Source: Streptomyces chartreusis NRRL 3882
GTDB taxonomy: Bacteria; Actinomycetota; Actinomycetes; Streptomycetales; Streptomycetaceae
DNA: 64,000 nucleotides
Assembly (NCBI RefSeq): GCF_900236475.1
Contig: NZ_LT963352.1
Span: 8,899,001 to 8,963,000, forward strand
Reading direction: 5' to 3'
The notes below the pieces were generated by a model. It worked only from the letters and a program-made list of their open reading frames with translations, had not been told where the DNA came from and made no database searches. Numbering within the stretch: position 1 is the stretch's first letter; each line of letters begins with the position of its first letter. The position numbers were made by a program, and so were the translations under genes. Below, one piece after another: positions 37,000 through 45,688 of the stretch.

Positions 37000-37905
37000 T
37001 CACGCAGGACGCTTCGGAACCTCGGGCATCGGCAGGGGAGACACCGTGGCGGCCACCGGATCGCGTTCGATGGGCGAGAAGTCGTAGCGGTCGAGGGGAT
37101 CGCGCTTCAGGTCGGTGATGCGTGAGTTGGAAAGCCGGATCTGCTCCCGGATCCGGTCGCTCACGAGATGCAGCGCAATGCTGTCCGCGAACGGCGCACC
37201 ACGGTCGGTCACTTCGATTCGGGTGTCATTCGCGGAAACAAGCCCGCGATCGAGGAAGGGTGCAAGTTCCGCCCCGAAACGTTGCAGAGGGTCGACACCG
37301 TAACGTGTGCTGAACGCGCTACGGTCCACACCGCTGGAGCGGAGCGCGAACATAATGGTGCGACGCATCCGCTCGTCGAGATCGAGTCGCGCTCCACGCC
37401 AGACAGGAGGCCGGCCTTCCTCGATCGCTGACATGTAGCCGTCGAGGGTGCACTCGTTGTAGTACTGCGTATTGCCGACGTACCCGAATCCGGACACCCC
37501 GAAGGGCAGCAGGTTGATGTCCTCGATGGAGTCGTACTTGTCCTCTTGCTGACGCGAGTGACTGTCAGCCTTGGCGTAGTAGAACAGCGGGCCTCGACGA
37601 AAACCGAGACGTCGCATGATCGCCTCTGTGGCGAAGTGCATCAGAAGCCTTCCCCGGCTGTCGGGGAAGATCTCAGGGTTGGTGCGGTAGTGGGCCGAGA
37701 TCGGGTCGGCCTGTTTGAACATCAGCGGGAAGATGTTGAATTTCTCTACGCCGGCTTCGACGAGCTCCCGGATTGAGGTGTACCAGTTCTCCATCGTTTG
37801 GTACGGCAGCCCGAAGATCAGGTCGACCGAGAGGTTGGTGGCGTTGCGGCTGGCCAGCAGTGCCCGTCTCAGCGACTCCGGCGTCGACCTGACGGGCAGC
37901 GTGAC
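37000..37905 (-). pseudogene. HemN/HemW-like radical SAM protein, C-terminal fragment
   Basis: About 300 residues readable leftward from near 37905. They start inside the radical SAM barrel (NLSVDLIFGLPYQTMENWY) and continue through FNIFPLMFKQADPISAHY to a HemN-like C-terminal domain (NLLPFGVSGFGYVGNTQYY). The CxxxCxxC iron-sulfur motif and the first 150 residues are missing, so it cannot be active. The longer open frame up to 38298 is the antisense of the kinase fragment and is not real. The broken 5' end faces the broken 5' end of a PfkB gene. Confidence 0.82.
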
Positions 37906-37908
37906 CGC

Positions 37909-38634
37909 CCAATGCCCAGCACACTCGCCGTCGCCGACCTCGATGAGACCGGCCAGGCCACCTACACCTCCTACGCCGACAGTGCCGCCGACTGGCAGTG
38001 GACCGACGAGGAACTCGCCGCCACCCAGCAGGACGACGCGGCCTGCCTGCACACCGGTTCCCTGGCACTGATACGCCAACCTGGCGGCAGTCGCATCGAG
38101 GACCACCTCGCCCATGCGCGTGAGCACGTCACCGTATCGATCGACCCCAACGTCCGACCTCTGCTCGTCCCGACCTCCGCCTACCGCGAACGGCTTCCCC
38201 GCTGGTGCGCCCTCGCCGACATCCTCCGCCTCAGCGAGGACGACCTCGCCCTGCTCCTCCCCGGCACCAGCCCCGAAGAGGCATGCGACACCTGGCACGC
38301 CGCCGGTGTCCGCCTCGTCGTCATCACCCTCGGCGGGCGCGGCGCCCTCGCCTCCCTCGACGGCACCCGCGTCACCGTCCCTTCCCCGGCCGTGAACGTC
38401 GTTGACACGATCGGCGCCGGGGATTCCTTCACTGCCGGACTACTGCACCGCCTCGCCGCCCTCGGACACCTCGGCGGCCGACTCGACGCACTGACCCTGC
38501 AAGACGTCACCAACGCCTGCATGTTCGCCGCCCGCGTTGCCGCCCTGACGTGCTCCGTCACCGGCGCAAACCCACCGCAGGCGGGCATAGCAGTACTCAA
38601 GAGCGGCGGCGATCGTTTCCTGCCACATGTCTGA
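37909..38634 (+). pseudogene. PfkB-family sugar kinase, 5'-truncated
   Basis: About 240 residues of a ribokinase/fructokinase-type protein. The sequence enters at a middle strand (STLAVADLDETGQATYTSY) and keeps the ATP-side signature VVDTIGAGDSFTAGLLHRL with its catalytic Asp. It ends naturally at 38634. The substrate-binding N-terminus (about 90 residues including the Gly-rich start) is missing. The join to the radical SAM fragment lies between about 37890 and 37915. Confidence 0.85.
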
Positions 38635-38699
38635 ACACGCATGTCGTACCCGCTGCCATGCTGCCGGTACGGCACCGGTTCCAGCGCGCCCGTCCGCCG

Positions 38700-39110
38700 T
38701 TATCGCGGCGGCGTCAGGCGCGCAACGTCGGCGGGGGAGAGGTCGGGGCGGGCACGGTGCAGGCGTGCGGGGTGGCGCCACCGGCCGGAGGCGTCGCGGG
38801 CGACATCGATGCCTACTTCCACCACCAGCTCGGGTTCCACCAGCGTGACGTCCAGCGTCTCCCGGCTGCCCCACCCGGCGGAGAACGACCAGCCTGTCCA
38901 CGGATGACCGCGCCGGGCTGGAGCGAGTAGCGCGGCGACCGCGCTGCTCGCAGCCTGGGCGAGAGTGGTGGTGCGGCCGGTGTACTGCAGGCGGCCATCG
39001 TCGTCGTACCTGCCGAGCAGCAGACTGCTGGGCAAAGCAAGAGAACCGGTGATCGCACCGACGATCGCCTCGGTGGTCTCGCGCACCTGCTGGTGAAGAG
39101 GCAGTGTTCC
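38700..39110 (-). pseudogene. ATP-dependent DNA ligase, C-terminal fragment
   Basis: The minus strand encodes the C-terminal OB domain of an ATP-dependent (LigC/LigD-like) ligase. Homology begins near VRETTEAIVGAI and runs through LLLGRYDDDGRLQYTGRTTT and WSFSAGWGSRETLDVTLVEP to a stop at 38700. The nucleotidyltransferase domain with the active Lys is absent. The 5' break lies near 39100, upstream of the methionyl-tRNA synthetase leader. The gene is convergent with the PfkB fragment. Confidence 0.78.
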
Positions 39111-39269
39111 AACTCTGCGCGATTCGGCGTGCGTGGGGCACCGGGTGACATCTGTCTCGCCCAGCATTGCCCCGGGGTGCTCCTACGCAGTGGCTGCCGT
39201 GAAGGGGCGGAAGTAGCGTGCTGCGACGTCGCTCTGTTGCTAGGCTCGGACGCATGATCACGCTTTCGC

Positions 39270-39308
39270 CTCAGCACTGGATGATGCCCCGTCGACGGGG
39301 CTGCTGAG
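39270..39308 (+). promoter_or_regulatory. two-tier hairpin in the metG leader
   Basis: Outer arms CTCAGCA (39270-39276) and TGCTGAG (39302-39308) enclose a 9-base bulge and the perfect palindrome GCCCCGTCGACGGGGC (39286-39301). It lies 80 bases upstream of the synthetase start on the coding strand. It resembles a structured leader, but I see no T-box bulge sequence. Confidence 0.5.
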
Positions 39309-39328
39309 AACGGACGCGTACCGAATCC

Positions 39329-39349
39329 GAGGCCCCGGGACGGGGCCTC
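39329..39349 (+). terminator. terminator-like hairpin before the synthetase gene
   Basis: Arms GAGGCCCC (39329-39336) and GGGGCCTC (39342-39349) with a 5-base loop are followed by ATTGTTGT. It could end upstream transcription or act as an attenuator for the synthetase, whose ribosome site (AGGAGGA) lies downstream. Confidence 0.55.
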
Positions 39350-39391
39350 GATTGTTGTGCGACCAGGCCTCGCTACCCGGTAGGAGGACCG

Positions 39392-40921
39392 ATGACCGCA
39401 CGACGCCGCTACATCACCACGACTATTCCGTACGTCAACGCCCGCCCGCACCTGGGCTTCGCCCTGGAGCTTGTCCAAGCGGACACGTTGGCCCGTCACT
39501 ATCGTCTACGGGGCGAGCGGGTCCGGCTGCTCAGCGGAACCGACGACAACTCTCTGAAGAACGTCCTGGCCGCCGAAGCGGCTGGTGTCGACGTGCAGTC
39601 GTTCGTCGACCGCAACGCCGACGCGTTCGCCGCATTGCGTGGTCCACTGTCGCTCTCATTCGACGACTTCATCCGCACCAGCAGCGACCCGCGTCACCGC
39701 GTCGGAGTCGAACGACTGTGGCGCCAGTGCGCCGCGTCTGGTGACCTGTATCGCAAGGAGTATGAAGGCCTGTACTGCGTTGGCTGCGAACAGTTCTACA
39801 CCCCTGACGAACTGGTCGATGGACGGTGTGGCGAGCACGGCACCGAGCCTCAGCTCGTCGCGGAGGAGAACTGGTTCTTCCGGCTGTCCCGTTACGCCGA
39901 CCGCCTCCATCAGCTGATTTCGAGCGGTGAACTGCGCATCGAGCCCGCCGCTCGCCGCAACGAGGTCCTCGCCCTCATCGAAGGCGGCCTGCACGACTTT
40001 TCTGTCTCCCGCTCTCACAATCGCGCCCGCGGCTGGGGCATCCCCGTGCCGGACGACCCGAGCCAGGTCGTCTATGTGTGGTGGGACGCCCTCGGCAACT
40101 ACGTCACCAGTCTCGGATACGGCACTGGTGACAGCGCTTACGACCAGTGGTGGGCCACCAGCGAGCGCCGCGTCCACCTGGTCGGCAAGGGAGTGGTGCG
40201 CTTCCACGCCGTGTACTGGCCGGCCATGCTGCTGTCGGCTGGGCTCCCGCTGCCCACCGACATCCTGGTCCATGACTACCTCACCGTCGACGGCCGCAAG
40301 ATCAGCAAGTCGGCCGGAACCAGCGTCGACCCGGCTGCGCTGGCCGCGACCTTTGGCACAGACGCGGTGCGCTGGTGGCTCCTGCGCGATGTACCCCGGG
40401 CCGGGGACGCCGACTTCACTCCCGACCGCTTGACCGCCCGCGCGGATGCGGATTTCGCCGGAGGACTGGGTAACCTCGTCCACCGCATCGTGACCATGGT
40501 TCACCGCTTTCGTGGCGGAGTCATCCCCGCCTCTGCGCCTGACAATTCCAGTGGGCTGGCGCTGGTGGGCGTTTACCGGAAGGCACCCGGCCTCGTCGAT
40601 GCCGCCTTGGCCGACTTCGACTTCCGGCGTGCCACCCGTGCGGTCTGGCACATCGTGGAGGAAGCCAATCGATGCATTGACGCCACCAGGCCATGGGAAC
40701 TGGCTCGGCAAGAGCGGAAGGGCGACGGTGAAGCACTGAAGCGGCTCGACACCGTCCTCGCCACGCTGGTCGCCGCATGTCGTGTGCTGGCCGATGAACT
40801 GCGCCCTTTTATCCCAGATGCCGCGACGCGGATTACCGAACGGCTGACACCGGTCGAGGGGCGTCTACCCGCGGCAGAGCCGCTGTTCCCTCGCATTCAG
40901 GAGGACACACAGCCAGCGTGA
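39392..40921 (+). CDS. metG: methionyl-tRNA synthetase, accessory copy
   Basis: A 509-residue class I synthetase. The HIGH-type motif is ARPHLGFALE near residue 15, the KMSKS-type motif is GRKISKSAGTSVDP near residue 300. The connective peptide keeps a Cys pair (YCVGCEQFYTP) followed by a degenerate second half (GRCGEHG) that would bind at most one zinc. The anticodon-binding helical domain is present, and the C-terminal tRNA-binding extension of some bacterial enzymes is absent. The ATG at 39392 follows GGAGGA. Because a housekeeping metG is essential elsewhere, this copy in a scrambled region is probably an extra one. Such duplicates can give resistance to synthetase inhibitors, which is inference here. 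Confidence 0.92.
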   Translation: MTARRRYITTTIPYVNARPHLGFALELVQADTLARHYRLRGERVRLLSGTDDNSLKNVLAAEAAGVDVQSFVDRNADAFAALRGPLSLSFDDFIRTSSDPRHRVGVERLWRQCAASGDLYRKEYEGLYCVGCEQFYTPDELVDGRCGEHGTEPQLVAEENWFFRLSRYADRLHQLISSGELRIEPAARRNEVLALIEGGLHDFSVSRSHNRARGWGIPVPDDPSQVVYVWWDALGNYVTSLGYGTGDSAYDQWWATSERRVHLVGKGVVRFHAVYWPAMLLSAGLPLPTDILVHDYLTVDGRKISKSAGTSVDPAALAATFGTDAVRWWLLRDVPRAGDADFTPDRLTARADADFAGGLGNLVHRIVTMVHRFRGGVIPASAPDNSSGLALVGVYRKAPGLVDAALADFDFRRATRAVWHIVEEANRCIDATRPWELARQERKGDGEALKRLDTVLATLVAACRVLADELRPFIPDAATRITERLTPVEGRLPAAEPLFPRIQEDTQPA

Positions 40922-41110
40922 CGTCCGGTGCTCCATGCCTCTGGTCGCCCTCCTTTCGATCTCGGTGCAGTTTCGGGAGCGGGGCGCCCAGGGCGCCGGG
41001 CAGACCAAGGGCCAGTTTCGCCACTCGTACGACGACCGCCGCCGCCCGCAACACGGCCTTGTTCGGCATCCACACAAGACCGCAACTCAGTTGCGGCGAT
41101 GCCCCAGGAA

Positions 41111-41970
41111 GGCGCTGTCACGTTGTTGGGCGGGTAGGTGTCTGATGGTGCGTCGTGGTGTGGTGGAGCCCGGTTCCGGGTTGTGCTCAGGCCGTGGTGG
41201 AGGGGCCGGCGGCGCCGGTGATCTGCTCCCAGATTGCGAAGCGGACGATCATTTCGGCTCGGTAGTTGTGTGCGGACAGCCGGTGGCGGTGGGGCCGGAA
41301 GTGGGGTGAGATGCCGCTGAACGCGGACAGGAACCGCTGGGCTGCGCCGGTGCCGCGGAAGCCTTTCATCGCCCGTTCGCGCTGCCTGGTGGGCTGGTGG
41401 CTGTTCTCCGCCCGGTTGTTCAGGTACTTCGACTGGCGGTGCTCGACGGAGGGCATGACCTCGCGGTGGGCCGCGCTGTAGGAGCGGAGCTTGTCGGTGA
41501 CGATCACCCGCGGCCCCGCACCGGTCCTCTTCAAAAGTCTGCGGAAGAAGCGTCTGGCCGCGGCCTTGTCCCGCCGATCCTGCACCAGGATGTCCAGGAC
41601 CTTGCCGTCCTGGTCGACGCCCCGCCACAGGTACTTCTGCTCCCCGTTGATCTTGATGAAGACCTCGTCCAGGTGCCACTTGTTACCAGGCCGGGGCCGC
41701 CGGCGGCGCAGCGCGCTCGCGTACCGCTGTCCGAACTTGGCGCACCAGCGGCGCACCGTCTCGTAGGAGACGACGATTCCGCGCTCGAGCATCAGCTCCT
41801 CGACCTCGCGGAAACTGAGAGGGAAGCGGTGGTACAGCCACACACAGTGGGAGATGACCTCGACCGGATACCGGTGCCCCTTGTACGACAGCGACGTGCT
41901 CCCCACCAACGACCTTTCCAGTCTTATCAACCAGAAGATCATCCCACGGGTCAGCCAACGTGACAGTGCC
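41111..41970 (-). mobile_element. IS6-family insertion sequence
   Basis: The element is bounded by imperfect terminal repeats: GGCGCTGTCACGTTG at 41111-41125 and the complement of GGCACTGTCACGTTG ending at 41970. It carries one transposase gene on the minus strand. The 8 bases flanking each side (CCCAGGAA and CTCAGAGC) differ, so no target duplication is left. Confidence 0.82.
41187..41942 (-). CDS. IS6-family transposase
   Basis: A 251-residue DDE transposase of the IS6 (IS26-like) family. It has the helix-turn-helix-like start SFREVEELMLERGIVVSYET, the first Asp in WHLDEVFIKING, the second in VIVTDKLRSYSAAH, and the Glu in NNRAENSHQPTRQRERAMKG. Length is slightly greater than IS26 transposase and all catalytic residues are present. 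IS6 elements move replicatively and make cointegrates, so this copy could have driven the rearrangements around it. Confidence 0.92.
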   Translation of the reverse strand: MIFWLIRLERSLVGSTSLSYKGHRYPVEVISHCVWLYHRFPLSFREVEELMLERGIVVSYETVRRWCAKFGQRYASALRRRRPRPGNKWHLDEVFIKINGEQKYLWRGVDQDGKVLDILVQDRRDKAAARRFFRRLLKRTGAGPRVIVTDKLRSYSAAHREVMPSVEHRQSKYLNNRAENSHQPTRQRERAMKGFRGTGAAQRFLSAFSGISPHFRPHRHRLSAHNYRAEMIVRFAIWEQITGAAGPSTTA

Positions 41971-42392
41971 CTCAGAGCGCGTACCGAGCCCCGTCATTGT
42001 CGGTCGTGTCGTCGTTCGTGCGGCCGCCGGCTCCCAGGGGGCGGCGGGAGCGGGGGGTCGTGGCCGGGTTGGTTCCAAGTACTCCTCGCTCGCGGAGTTG
42101 AACGAGATCGGGGAGGCGAACGCCGGGCAGTGCGTCGATCAGGTCGGCCTGAGCGGCGCGGATGTTGTGTGCGTCCTGGGGGCCGGAGCCAAGGGTGCGG
42201 CGGGCTGTCACTCGGTCATCGTACGGGCGCTGCTACCGCTTTCTCCGACGTGAAGCAGAGCTACCCGCGCAACGTCGGAGAGCCTCCGCATGGGCGCATC
42301 CCTGCCTCTCCTAGCCCAGCTCCTCAGGCACAAATGCCCGCACTGGCGTGTGATTGAAGCGACCATCTCTCGACCTGAAGGGGAAGATCGCC
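41971..42392. other. intergenic region, no firm gene
   Basis: A minus-strand frame (41972-42211) ends exactly at the IS6 repeat and reads RRTLGSGPQDAHNIRAAQ then LPGVRLPDLVQLRERGVLG. It may be a gene fragment cut by the insertion, but I do not recognise it. An AAGGGGAAG ribosome site near 42377 serves the next gene. Confidence 0.35.
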
Positions 42393-42677
42393 ATGGGTGT
42401 CCGTACCCCGATCACCGCTACTGTCATCGCTACCTGTGCCGTCCTTGGTGGTGCCGGCGTCGCAGCAGCCCAGCCCGACCCAGTTTCGCCCGCACCGCCC
42501 ATCATCAGCATCCCTGTGATGTCCCCGATCGACTTCGCTGATTCATTCATCTCCGGGGAGGCTGGCCGCTGGACAGGAGGGGTGGTGCAGAACCCCACAA
42601 TCACGGGTGCTGCGACCTTCCCCAGCGAGGGGAGCGTTGGGTACAGCACGGGTGCTGACATCACAGCCGCGGGTTGA
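42393..42677 (+). CDS. small secreted protein, unknown
   Basis: A 94-residue protein with a good Sec signal peptide (MGVRTPITATVIATCAVLGG, cleavage after VAAA). The mature part is Pro-rich at first (PDPVSPAPPI) and then Gly/Thr-rich with GEAGRWTGGVVQNPTI. It has no cysteines after the signal. The ATG at 42393 follows AAGGGGAAG at good spacing. I do not recognise the family; small secreted proteins of this style are common near Streptomyces chromosome ends. Confidence 0.55.
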   Translation: MGVRTPITATVIATCAVLGGAGVAAAQPDPVSPAPPIISIPVMSPIDFADSFISGEAGRWTGGVVQNPTITGAATFPSEGSVGYSTGADITAAG

Positions 42678-42978
42678 GGGGCACGCCGGTCACTGGTGGT
42701 CTCGGCGCCTGCACTCGAAGTCCTACCCAGGGGCCCGGGGATCCCCGGCCCCTGCGGTCGTTTCCGCAGGTCGGCATACGACGGTCGGGGCGTCACGCCC
42801 GATTCGACCTAGCTACCGGCCGGTTAGTTGTTCCCTGGTGTCCGGGCTGGTAGTCGGGGGCCCAGCAGCCATGCCTGTCGGGTCTCTTTCCTGCGCTGTG
42901 CCGATCCGACGCTATGCCTCGGGGATGGGGGATCGCCGAGGTGAGCCCAGAAACCGCCAATAGTTGATCTTGGAAGCG
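42678..42978. other. intergenic region, no supported gene
   Basis: About 300 bases follow the secreted protein gene and precede the 3' end of the minus-strand recombinase fragment. No homology or clear hairpin was seen. Short GC-rich repeats (GGGGCCCGGGGATCCCC-like, near 42730) may act as a terminator. Confidence 0.35.
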
Positions 42979-43638
42979 TCAGCGCTTCCGGCGGGCGGCG
43001 GGGTCGCGTTCGGCGACGTGTCGGGCGACGGCGTCGACGCCGGGGCGGGCGTACCGCTCCAGGGAGCGGACGGAGGCATGGCGGGACCGGGCCAGCAGCA
43101 TCGGGGTGGAAGTGCCGCCCTCCGCGTCGTGCGTGAGCGCGGAGTGCTGCAGCCGGTGCAGGGTCCAGCCGTCCAGGTCCTCGATGTCGTCCGGGGAGGC
43201 GAGGGGGTTGGCCAGCAGCCGGGTGCTCTCCTCGAAGATCTCCTCGGCCCGGCGATAGGAGAGCCGGCCCCGGCCGGTCTCCGGGCACATGTCAAGCGTC
43301 GGCGTCCCGGCCGGGGCCTTGCGGTCGGTGAGGAACAGCGGACCGCGGGCGCGGCGGGCGATCAGTTGAGGCAGGAGCTGAGCGGTGCCGGACTGCCAGT
43401 GAATCCAGTCCATTGCACCGCCCTTGGCGGTGATCCTGCCGCGCTTGTCCTGCGGATACAGGTCTTCCACGTTCAGGCACAGCACCTCATCGGCCCGTGC
43501 GGCGCTTTCGTAGAGAAGCTTCCAGAACGTCCTCTCCCTGAGCCCGACGTCCAGGCGCCACAGGGCGGCGATCTGGTTCTCGGTCAGGGCCCTGGTGCGG
43601 TCCGGGGGTGCCAGCCGCCGCTCGATGCCGATCGTCTT
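42979..43638 (-). pseudogene. tyrosine recombinase catalytic domain, 5'-truncated
   Basis: The minus-strand frame opens at 43638 (after a TAG at 43639-43641) without a start codon and reads IERRLAPPDRTRALTENQI. It goes on through the Arg I segment ESAARADEVLCLNVEDL and LDGWTLHRLQHSALTHDAEG, where the His box sits. It ends RHASVRSLERYARPGVDAV, which contains the Tyr. The N-terminal core-binding domain is missing. A GTG at 43485 would give a shorter catalytic fragment. Confidence 0.72.
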
Positions 43639-43711
43639 CTACACCAGCGTGGAGAAGCGGCGCTGCACCCTCTGCGGCAAACAGCGCAAGCGCATCACCG
43701 AGAGTCGGTGA
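43625..43711 (+). pseudogene. short zinc-ribbon-like C-terminal fragment
   Basis: Twenty-eight codons read MPIVFYTSVEKRRCTLCGKQ then RKRITESR and stop. The CxxC with a basic tail looks like the end of a DNA-binding protein. It points away from the truncated recombinase and their broken ends meet near 43630. Too short to name. Confidence 0.3.
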
Positions 43712-43878
43712 GCGGGCACGACAGCCTCGCCGCTTCACGCCTCCCACGCCGGCCAGATGCTCGACTTCAGTGCATCCAAGATCCACCGTTGGCTACGGCT
43801 CAGGCGGCTCCGCCCACCCGTGCCTCTCCAGCTTCGCAAGGAGGATCTGTGCCAGGGTATAGGCATGCTCATCATGTA

Positions 43879-44826
43879 TTACGTCGGAGTCTGCCGGGTG
43901 GTGACGGTTCGAGCTGCGGTGCGCAGGGCGGTGACGGTGGGTTTGTCGCGGTCTTGGGTACGCCACGCGAGGGCGGTCCAGCAAGGGGTGAGGTCGGTGA
44001 CGTCGGCGTAGGCGACGCCGTGGCGTTGGTAGAGCCAGCGGGAGGGTTCCGGGGGGAACTGGATGCCCTCGCCGAGGCCGATGGCGGTCAGGGCGGGCTC
44101 CCATTCGGTGGTCTGGTGGTTGGTGTAGCGGACGGGGGTGCCGTCGGGGCGGGGATCGACGGACCAAAAGTCCCGCCAGGCCTTGGGGATTCTGGGTGAC
44201 CAGCCGACGACGGGCCGGTCGGCCAGTTGCTCCAAGCTCAGCGGTTCCTGGCTGGCGAGGGGGTCGCGGTCGTGCAGGCACACGACACGGTCCATCGTGG
44301 CCAGGCGATGCGCCTGTACTCCCGGTGGCACGGGCGGGAAGACGAACGCCACGTCGACATCGCCAGCGAGGAGGGCCTCAGCCCAGTCAGCGAACCCCAT
44401 GCGCAGCACCTCGATCGTCAGGCCAGGCTGTGTCGCCTGGAGTTCGTCGAAGATCTCCGGTATCGGCGGTATGGACGTCGTGGCCTCTAAGGAGCCGATC
44501 ACGATCCGGCCGGAGACAGCCCGCTTCTGCGCGACGGCAGCTTGCTGCAACCGGTCTGCTGCCTCCACTACGCCCCGGGCCTCAGGCAGCAGTGCTTGTC
44601 CGGCCCTGGTGAGGCCTGCCGTGCGTGTACTGCGATCGACCAGTGTCAGGCCCAGACGGCGCTCCAGAGCACGGATCTGCTGCGAGAACGCCGGCTGCGT
44701 CATGAACGCTCGCTGCGCCGCCTGTCCGAAGTGCAGTTCTTCGGCGAGTATTAGGAAGAGCCGCAGCTGATGCGTGCTCGGATCCCCCCTAAGGTGCGCT
44801 TCTCGACTATCCCCCGACTGCGTCAT
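43879..44826 (-). CDS. LysR-family transcriptional regulator
   Basis: A 315-residue LysR-type regulator. The N-terminal helix-turn-helix is LRLFLILAEELHFGQAAQ followed by MTQPAFSQQIRALERRLG, the family consensus. The C-terminal substrate-binding domain begins SGRIVIGSLEATTSIPP and has the two-lobed pattern. The start at 44826 (MTQSGDS) was chosen because the upstream in-frame sequence is a leader-like shadow. It is divergent from the QGP-repeat gene with 128 bases between starts, the classic geometry for a LysR protein and its target. Confidence 0.93.
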   Translation of the reverse strand: MTQSGDSREAHLRGDPSTHQLRLFLILAEELHFGQAAQRAFMTQPAFSQQIRALERRLGLTLVDRSTRTAGLTRAGQALLPEARGVVEAADRLQQAAVAQKRAVSGRIVIGSLEATTSIPPIPEIFDELQATQPGLTIEVLRMGFADWAEALLAGDVDVAFVFPPVPPGVQAHRLATMDRVVCLHDRDPLASQEPLSLEQLADRPVVGWSPRIPKAWRDFWSVDPRPDGTPVRYTNHQTTEWEPALTAIGLGEGIQFPPEPSRWLYQRHGVAYADVTDLTPCWTALAWRTQDRDKPTVTALRTAARTVTTRQTPT

Positions 44827-44954
44827 ACAGGAAACCGTATCAATGGCCACAGGAGACGTATCAAGATGCCCTTTGCCGGGTGGTTCCCGTGCGGGCAGTC
44901 TGACTGCTGGGAACGCGGAGTCGCCTTTCCTCGGCTCCGGAGAGAAACGGGGAC

Positions 44955-45185
44955 GTGAGCAGCGATCTCGTGGCCCAGGGGCCCTACGGCCAGGATTCCG
45001 TTCCGCAGGGACCGTGGGGGTCGGACCTGGCACCGCAGGGGCCGACGAATCACGAAGTCGCGCCGCAGGGTCCGCGCAACAGCGACCTGGTAGCGCAGGG
45101 GCCGTTTGGGAAGGATTCCCTCTTCACGGCCAGTGGCCCGTACAACCACGACGTAACGCCTCACGGACCGCTCGGCCAGGACTGA
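44955..45185 (+). CDS. QGP decapeptide-repeat protein
   Basis: A 76-residue protein made almost wholly of seven imperfect 10-residue units of the form D-[LSV]-x-[PA]-Q-G-P-x-[GN]-x, for example DLAPQGPTNH and DLVAQGPFGK. Unit 6 is longer and lacks the Gln (DSLFTASGPYNH), and unit 7 has HGP. Codons for the repeated QGP differ between units (GGG, GGA, GGT), so the protein repeat is older than the DNA repeat and looks selected. There is no signal peptide, no cysteine and no hydrophobic segment. The GTG at 44955 follows GGAGAG, though with an 11-base spacer. I do not recognise a family. Confidence 0.65.
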   Translation: MSSDLVAQGPYGQDSVPQGPWGSDLAPQGPTNHEVAPQGPRNSDLVAQGPFGKDSLFTASGPYNHDVTPHGPLGQD

Positions 45186-45535
45186 TGGACTTGGTACCTC
45201 GTCCGCCTGTGCTCAACACCCGCTCCCTCGCCTGCTGGCCACAGAGCTCTGGTGGTCTTGGAAGAAGTCGGCCTACCAGGCACAGCTGACAACTCGTGGG
45301 CGGCCCAACAGGGCGCCCGATCTCGTTGCAGGACAGCGGGACCAGGAAGTCCGGGACGGCGGGTGTGTTCGTCGGCACGGACGACGACGAGGAAGGCGCG
45401 TGGGCGAGCATGAGGAGGGTACCAGCGGGTCCAGGAGGGGTAGCGGCGGACCTGGCGCTCATCTAACCCGGCCAGTTCTTCTCACTCTCAGAGAACGGGG
45501 GGCCCGCCAGCTACTGATGCCGATGTCCGGTGCTT
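45186..45535. other. intergenic region, no supported gene
   Basis: Roughly 350 bases separate the repeat-protein gene from an IS5 fragment. A minus-strand frame is open but reads as low-complexity Ser/Pro sequence. I see nothing I can support. Confidence 0.35.
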
Positions 45536-45688
45536 ACAGCGGCTAACACAATGAGCCGAGCTGTCGATGGGTGATGAGGCAGCAGGCGAGTTTGAGGAAC
45601 GCTTCGTGGATGTCAGCGCGCCGTTCCCAGCGGATGCGTAGGTGCGTCGGAAGCCGTGGAGCAGGCGAAGGTCCGCTCGATCACCCAC
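45536..45688 (-). mobile_element. IS5-family terminal fragment (relative of the 47 kb copy)
   Basis: This stretch matches the reverse complement of the last 155 bases of the IS5 element at 47025-47909, including the end CGGCTAACACAATGAG, with only a few substitutions and small indels. It encodes only the transposase C-terminus. It is cut at the GATCACCCACC point and joined to a different IS5 fragment. Confidence 0.8.

Noticed and set aside
37906..38298. Extension of the radical SAM frame to a start at 38298
   Set aside because: This part is antisense to the PfkB kinase fragment and shows no radical SAM homology. The real protein is truncated near 37905.
39225..39391. T-box riboswitch for the synthetase
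   Set aside because: Strong hairpins are present, but I found no T-box consensus or specifier loop. It is reported only as a structured leader.
40833..41075. Minus-strand frame overlapping the end of the MetRS gene
   Set aside because: It begins without a ribosome site, overlaps the synthetase antisense and shows no recognisable domain.
44823..45164. Minus-strand frame with repeated Arg/Leu units opposite the QGP gene
   Set aside because: Its repeats are a mirror of the plus-strand decapeptide repeat. It lacks a ribosome site and would overlap the LysR promoter.
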